From positions 1 through 10,516 of the forward strand of contig JAPKCP010000100.1 of assembly GCA_028822885.1 (NCBI GenBank): a DNA stretch of 10,516 nucleotides, in the 5' to 3' direction. The translations under genes were made by a program, and so were the position numbers. Positions 6,950 to 10,516 of the stretch are shown here, piece by piece (position 1 is the stretch's first letter; every line of letters starts with the position of its first letter). A model generated the notes under the pieces. That model made no database searches. It worked only from the letters and a program-made list of their open reading frames with translations, and was not told the DNA's origin. Source of the DNA: Yoonia sp. (GTDB taxonomy: Bacteria; Pseudomonadota; Alphaproteobacteria; Rhodobacterales; Rhodobacteraceae).

Positions 6950-6982
6950 ACCGGGCAAACGCCTGCGCATAAGGGAAGCACC

Positions 6983-8659
6983 ATGGCCTATAAGACTGAC
7001 ATTCAGATTGCTCGCGAAGCTGTCAAACTACCGATCCAAGACATTGGCGCAAAGCTAGGTATCGGCAGTGAAGATCTGCTGCCATATGGCCATGACAAAG
7101 CGAAGGTGAGCCAAAGGTTCATCGATTCGGTGCAGGATCGTCCAAACGGCAAGTTGATTTTGGTCACTGCGATCAACCCGACGCCAGCTGGTGAAGGCAA
7201 GACCACAACAACCGTTGGCCTAGGTGATGGACTGAACCTGATCGGCAAAAAAGCTGCTGTTTGCATCCGCGAAGCGTCCCTTGGGCCAAACTTTGGTATG
7301 AAAGGCGGTGCTGCCGGGGGCGGCATGGCGCAGATCGTGCCGATGGAAGATATGAACCTGCACTTTACAGGTGATTTTCACGCGATCACATCAGCCCACA
7401 ACCTGCTGGCTGCGATGATGGATAACCATGTTTACTGGGGCAACGCGCTTGAGATCGACATCCGTCGTGTCGCATGGCGTCGCGTTCTGGACATGAACGA
7501 CCGGGCCTTGCGTCAGATCAACGTGAACCTTGGTGGGGTCGCAAACGGCTTCCCGCGTGAGGGTGGTTTTGACATCACTGTGGCATCTGAAGTTATGGCG
7601 ATCCTTTGTCTTGCGAAGAACCTTGAGGATTTGCAAAACCGTTTGGGCGACATGATTGTGGCGTATCGCCGTGATCGATCCCCTGTATTCTGTCGCGATA
7701 TTAAAGCCGATGGCGCGATGACCGTCCTGCTGAAAGACGCGATGCAGCCGAACCTTGTTCAGACACTGGAAAACAACCCTGCGTTCGTTCACGGTGGCCC
7801 GTTTGCGAACATCGCGCACGGCTGTAACTCTGTCACTGCAACAACGACTGCTTTGAAAATTGCGGATTACGTTGTGACTGAGGCTGGCTTTGGTGCTGAT
7901 CTAGGTGCCGAGAAATTCCTGAACATCAAATGCCGCAAAGCAGGGCTGAAGCCTGATTGTGTTGTTTTGGTGGCCACCGTGCGTGCTATGAAAATGAACG
8001 GCGGAATGGCGAAGGCGGATCTTGGTAATGAGAATGTTGACGCTGTCAAATCTGGTTGCGCGAACCTTGGTCGTCACATTGGTAACCTGAAGTCATTTGG
8101 CGTACCTGTGGTTGTAGCGATCAATCACTTTGTCACAGACACGGATGCTGAAGTCCAAGCCGTGAAAGACTATGTTGCAACCCAAGGGTCTGAGGCAATC
8201 TTGTCCCAACATTGGGAGTTTGGGTCTAAAGGGTCTGAGGCACTTGCGACGAAGGTTGCTGAAATTGCGGAAAGCGGCGTGTCCAATTTTGCACCAATCT
8301 ATCCAGACGAAATGAGCTTGTTTGAGAAAATTGAAACGATTGCAACGAAAATATATCATGCTGACGCGGTAATTGCGGATCAGAAAATCCGGAGCCAGTT
8401 GAAGGAATGGGAAGAGCAGGGATACGGTCATTTGCCGATTTGTATGGCAAAAACCCAGTATTCTTTCACAACTGATCCGACTGTTCGTGGCGCACCTACA
8501 GGTCATACTGTGCCTGTGCGTGAAGTGCGTTTGTCGGCTGGTGCTGGATTTGTGGTCGTTATCTGCGGTGAAATCATGACGATGCCGGGTCTGCCGCGTG
8601 TACCGTCCGCTGAGAATATTCACTTGAATGCTGATGGCCAAATCGAAGGCTTGTTCTAG
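6983..8659 (+). CDS. fhs: Formate-tetrahydrofolate ligase
   Basis: The cytoplasmic enzyme joins formate to tetrahydrofolate with ATP, giving 10-formyl-THF. The reaction is reversible, so it can also recover ATP when one-carbon units are oxidised to formate. The 558-residue length is typical. The P-loop is TPAGEGKTTTT (67-77). The family block REASLGPNFGMKGGAAGGG (97-115) is followed by QIVPMEDMNLHFTGD (117-131) and HAITSAHNLLAAM, all strongly conserved in formate-THF ligases. A C-terminal GEIMTMPGLPRVPSA segment is also typical. AAGGGA at 6971-6976 lies seven bases before the ATG. Two folD genes follow on the same strand, so the three form a one-carbon module. A GC-rich hairpin after the stop may separate its mRNA level from that of the folD genes. 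Confidence 0.98.
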   Translation: MAYKTDIQIAREAVKLPIQDIGAKLGIGSEDLLPYGHDKAKVSQRFIDSVQDRPNGKLILVTAINPTPAGEGKTTTTVGLGDGLNLIGKKAAVCIREASLGPNFGMKGGAAGGGMAQIVPMEDMNLHFTGDFHAITSAHNLLAAMMDNHVYWGNALEIDIRRVAWRRVLDMNDRALRQINVNLGGVANGFPREGGFDITVASEVMAILCLAKNLEDLQNRLGDMIVAYRRDRSPVFCRDIKADGAMTVLLKDAMQPNLVQTLENNPAFVHGGPFANIAHGCNSVTATTTALKIADYVVTEAGFGADLGAEKFLNIKCRKAGLKPDCVVLVATVRAMKMNGGMAKADLGNENVDAVKSGCANLGRHIGNLKSFGVPVVVAINHFVTDTDAEVQAVKDYVATQGSEAILSQHWEFGSKGSEALATKVAEIAESGVSNFAPIYPDEMSLFEKIETIATKIYHADAVIADQKIRSQLKEWEEQGYGHLPICMAKTQYSFTTDPTVRGAPTGHTVPVREVRLSAGAGFVVVICGEIMTMPGLPRVPSAENIHLNADGQIEGLF

Positions 8660-8667
8660 GTAAAATG

Positions 8668-8700
8668 GTGGGGCGACGCGCGACTGCGTCGACGCCCCAC
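8668..8700 (+). other. GC-rich hairpin between fhs and folD1, without a T-tract
   Basis: GTGGGGCG at 8668-8675 is exactly complementary to CGCCCCAC at 8693-8700, extended inward by ACGC (8676-8679) with GCGT (8686-8689) and a three-base bulge. An alternative outer pairing, ATGGTGGG (8665-8672) with CCCACCAT (8700-8707), competes with it. What follows is C-rich, not T-rich. It could be a weak terminator or an mRNA-processing or stability element. Confidence 0.6.
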
Positions 8701-8734
8701 CCACCATCCCGATCCCCCAATTTATGAGGTTTTT

Positions 8735-9631
8735 ATGCTGGACACGGAGCCCCGTGCTGCTGTCATTGATGGTAAAGTGATCGCCACGAAGATGCGTGCT
8801 GAGATTGCTATCGACGCCGCTGCATTGGCGGACAAAGGGTGGCAACCGCATCTTGTGTCTATCTCTGTTGGGGATACCGCTGCGGCTGAATTATACGTGC
8901 GAAATCAGCAACGATCGGCTGAAAGTGCCGGCGTAACCTTTGAGGCCCGCAATTATCCGGCCAACATTTCGATGGAGCAGTTGGTGGGTGTCCTGCAAGG
9001 ATTGAACGGTGATCCACGCGTGAATGGCATTATCATTCAGCGTCCGTTGCCGGATCATATCCCAGTGAAAGCGCTGCAAAAAGCTGTCCATCCTCTTAAG
9101 GATGTTGAAGGCATGCACCCGGCTTCTATCGGGAATATTGTGTATAATGATTTGGCTCTTGGCCCGTGCACGGCTGTTGCGGCTGTTGAGATTTTAAAGA
9201 CGTTGCCTTTAACGATTGAAGGGCTGAACGTCACTGTCATTGGCCATTCTGAAATTGTTGGCAAACCAATTGCATTTTTGATGATGGGTCTTGGGGCCAC
9301 TGTCACTGTAACCCATCATATGACCCGATCTGTTGCGATGCATTCGCGCGCTGCTGATGCCGTTTTTGTGGCCGTCGGAAAGCCGGGTCTTGTGACGGGA
9401 GATATGCTGAAACCGGGTGCTGCATTGATTGATATTGGGATCAACCGCGTTGATGGCAAGACTGTCGGCGATGCCGATTTTGCTAGTTGCGCCGATGTGG
9501 CGGGCTGGATCACCCCTGTTCCGGGTGGCGTTGGCCCTGTCACCGTTGCTATTTTGATGAAAAACGCCGTGCTTGCGACTGCGATGCAGATGGCGCACTA
9601 CCAAACCAGCTTTACACAGACTGAGGTATGA
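8735..9631 (+). CDS. FolD-family methylene-THF dehydrogenase lacking the cyclohydrolase lysine
   Basis: This 298-residue protein belongs to the FolD family, which oxidises 5,10-methylene-THF to methenyl-THF and hydrolyses that to 10-formyl-THF. Family hallmarks are the IDGK start, GIIIQRPLP (99-106), KDVEGMHP (122-129), VIGHSEIVGKP (168-178), VAVGKPG, IDIGINR and TPVPGGVGPVT (260-270). The key change is at the Tyr-x-x-x-Lys site: it reads Tyr54-Val-Arg-Asn-Gln58, so the lysine required for cyclohydrolase activity is Gln. The conserved Asp of KDVDG is Glu125, Leu after Gln102 is Arg103, and the Rossmann loop has His171 and Glu173 where the neighbour has Arg and Asn. The start is backed by GAGG at 8726-8729. 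I infer a dehydrogenase-only or specialised enzyme. Automatic annotation would probably call it bifunctional FolD. Confidence 0.85.
   Translation: MLDTEPRAAVIDGKVIATKMRAEIAIDAAALADKGWQPHLVSISVGDTAAAELYVRNQQRSAESAGVTFEARNYPANISMEQLVGVLQGLNGDPRVNGIIIQRPLPDHIPVKALQKAVHPLKDVEGMHPASIGNIVYNDLALGPCTAVAAVEILKTLPLTIEGLNVTVIGHSEIVGKPIAFLMMGLGATVTVTHHMTRSVAMHSRAADAVFVAVGKPGLVTGDMLKPGAALIDIGINRVDGKTVGDADFASCADVAGWITPVPGGVGPVTVAILMKNAVLATAMQMAHYQTSFTQTEV
9623..9626 (+). promoter_or_regulatory. Ribosome-binding site of folD2 inside the end of folD1
   Basis: GAGG lies within the last sense codons of folD1, six bases before the ATG at 9633. It decides the folD2 start. Together with the one-base gap it implies that the two genes are translated from one message. 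Confidence 0.65.
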
Positions 9632-9632
9632 C

Positions 9633-10516
9633 ATGACTGCGACAGTAATCGACGGAAAAGCCTTTGCGGCTAAGGTGCGCGGCCAAGTGGGCGAACACGT
9701 CGCGCGTTTGAAAGCGGATCACGGGATCACACCGGGTCTTGCCGTTGTGCTGGTTGGCGAAGACCCTGCGTCGCAGGTGTATGTTCGCTCCAAAGGCAAA
9801 ATGACTCTCGAAGTTGGCATGAATTCATTTGAGCATAAGCTTGAAATTGATACGTCAGAAGATGTGTTGCTAAAGATTATTGACGATCTGAACAACGATC
9901 CGACTGTTCACGGTATCTTGGTACAATTACCGCTGCCGGATCATCTAGACAGCGATCTGGTTATTAATTCGATAGACCCTGCTAAGGATGTTGACGGTTT
10001 TCACGTTTCAAATGTTGGTCTTTTGGGCACGGGTCAAAAATCTATGGTGCCTTGTACGCCGTTGGGTTGCTTGATGATGCTGCGCGATCATCACGGCTCA
10101 ATCTCTGGAATGAATGCAGTTGTTATTGGCCGGTCCAATATTGTCGGTAAACCGATGGCGCAATTGCTGTTGAATGATAGTTGCACTGTCACAATTGCAC
10201 ATAGTCGCACGAAGGATTTGGCTGGCACTGTGAAACAGGCCGACATCGTAATTGCCGCTGTGGGCCGTCCAGAAATGGTGCCCGGTGACTGGATCAAAGA
10301 CGGTGCTACGGTCATTGACGTGGGCATTAACCGAATTGATGCAGGGTTAAAAGAGGACGGCTCTCCTAAAACACGCCTTGTTGGGGACGTGGATTATGCA
10401 AGTTGTGCGGCTGTGGCTGGTGCGATTACGCCTGTGCCGGGTGGCGTTGGCCCAATGACCATTGCCTGTTTGTTGGCAAACACGGTTACGGCCTGCTGTC
10501 GGGCAAATGGATTGGC
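9633..10516 (+). CDS. folD: Bifunctional methylene-THF dehydrogenase / methenyl-THF cyclohydrolase (3' end cut)
   Basis: This is a canonical FolD, interconverting 5,10-methylene-THF and 10-formyl-THF with NAD(P) in the cytoplasm. 294 codons are visible and the frame is open at the window end; since family members are about 285-300 residues, only a few codons are missing. All classic active-site residues are present: Tyr50 and Lys54 (Tyr-Val-Arg-Ser-Lys), Gln98 in GILVQLPLP, and Asp121 in KDVDGFH. The cofactor loop is VIGRSNIVGKP (164-174), and the C-terminal signature TPVPGGVGPMT (266-276) is intact. The ATG is one base after the folD1 stop, behind GAGG, so the pair is almost certainly cotranscribed and perhaps translationally coupled. 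It differs clearly from folD1, so this is not a recent duplication. Confidence 0.96.
   Translation, partial: MTATVIDGKAFAAKVRGQVGEHVARLKADHGITPGLAVVLVGEDPASQVYVRSKGKMTLEVGMNSFEHKLEIDTSEDVLLKIIDDLNNDPTVHGILVQLPLPDHLDSDLVINSIDPAKDVDGFHVSNVGLLGTGQKSMVPCTPLGCLMMLRDHHGSISGMNAVVIGRSNIVGKPMAQLLLNDSCTVTIAHSRTKDLAGTVKQADIVIAAVGRPEMVPGDWIKDGATVIDVGINRIDAGLKEDGSPKTRLVGDVDYASCAAVAGAITPVPGGVGPMTIACLLANTVTACCRANGL

Noticed and set aside
6910..6982. Partial resemblance of the fhs leader to the ZTP (pfl) riboswitch, which is known upstream of fhs genes: GCGACTGGC at 6917-6925 and CGCCTGCGCA at 6960-6969.
   Set aside because: The 3' signature has a mismatch that breaks the hairpin, and the central conserved GGGGAGC-type segment and P2 stem are missing. 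A covariance-model search with the ZTP family would settle it; a significant hit would overturn this rejection.
8093..8851. Antisense open frame of 252 codons spanning the fhs end, the spacer and the folD1 start.
   Set aside because: It crosses the boundary between two certain genes, has no recognisable motif, and is His/Arg/Ser-rich as expected of an antisense shadow.
1..10516. Search for CRISPR arrays, tRNA genes, insertion-sequence ends, phage genes or long direct repeats.
   Set aside because: None seen. The window is densely packed with conserved housekeeping genes on one strand.

Overview
The window looks like chromosomal core DNA from an alphaproteobacterium, most likely a Rhodobacterales (Roseobacter-type) organism of moderate GC. 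This rests on gene order (tolB-pal-cpoB-tilS-ftsH), the character of the proteins, and a marine-Roseobacter-like one-carbon cluster (fhs with folD). The genus cannot be fixed from sequence reading alone. All genes are on the + strand. I see no mobile element, CRISPR array, tRNA or rRNA, and no gene-free stretch longer than about 140 bases.

Region 1 (1-2864) is the distal half of the tol-pal envelope operon: probably the last codons of tolA, then tolB (periplasmic beta-propeller), pal (outer-membrane lipoprotein that binds peptidoglycan) and cpoB/ybgF (periplasmic coiled-coil/TPR protein). Together they link the outer membrane, peptidoglycan and the TolQRA motor during cell constriction. Region 2 (2861-6139) holds tilS (tRNA-Ile2 lysidine synthetase), whose GTG start overlaps the cpoB stop, and ftsH (membrane AAA+ zinc protease, TTG start). 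A terminator-like hairpin lies between tilS and ftsH, and a strong intrinsic terminator follows ftsH.

Region 3 (6239-6841) is a stand-alone MOSC-domain protein of unknown substrate. Region 4 (6983-10516) is a tetrahydrofolate one-carbon module: fhs (formate-THF ligase), then two tandem folD-family genes one base apart, the second cut by the window end. The second FolD (folD2) has the full canonical active site (Tyr50, Lys54, Gln98, Asp121). The first (folD1) has Gln58 where the cyclohydrolase lysine should be, Glu125 for the conserved Asp, and an altered dinucleotide-binding loop. This is the most notable signal in the window. It suggests that folD1 is a dehydrogenase-only or otherwise specialised paralogue working beside a bifunctional FolD and Fhs. 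The module could interconvert methylene-THF, methenyl-THF, formyl-THF and formate, for example to oxidise methyl groups from methylated marine compounds; that role is inference.

Non-coding structure is concentrated in the spacers: a perfect 7-bp hairpin before tolB, a candidate promoter with an inverted repeat over its -10 before pal, the tilS/ftsH hairpin, the ftsH terminator, an inverted repeat before the MOSC gene, an 11-bp bulged hairpin in the fhs leader, and a GC-rich hairpin without a T-tract between fhs and folD1.
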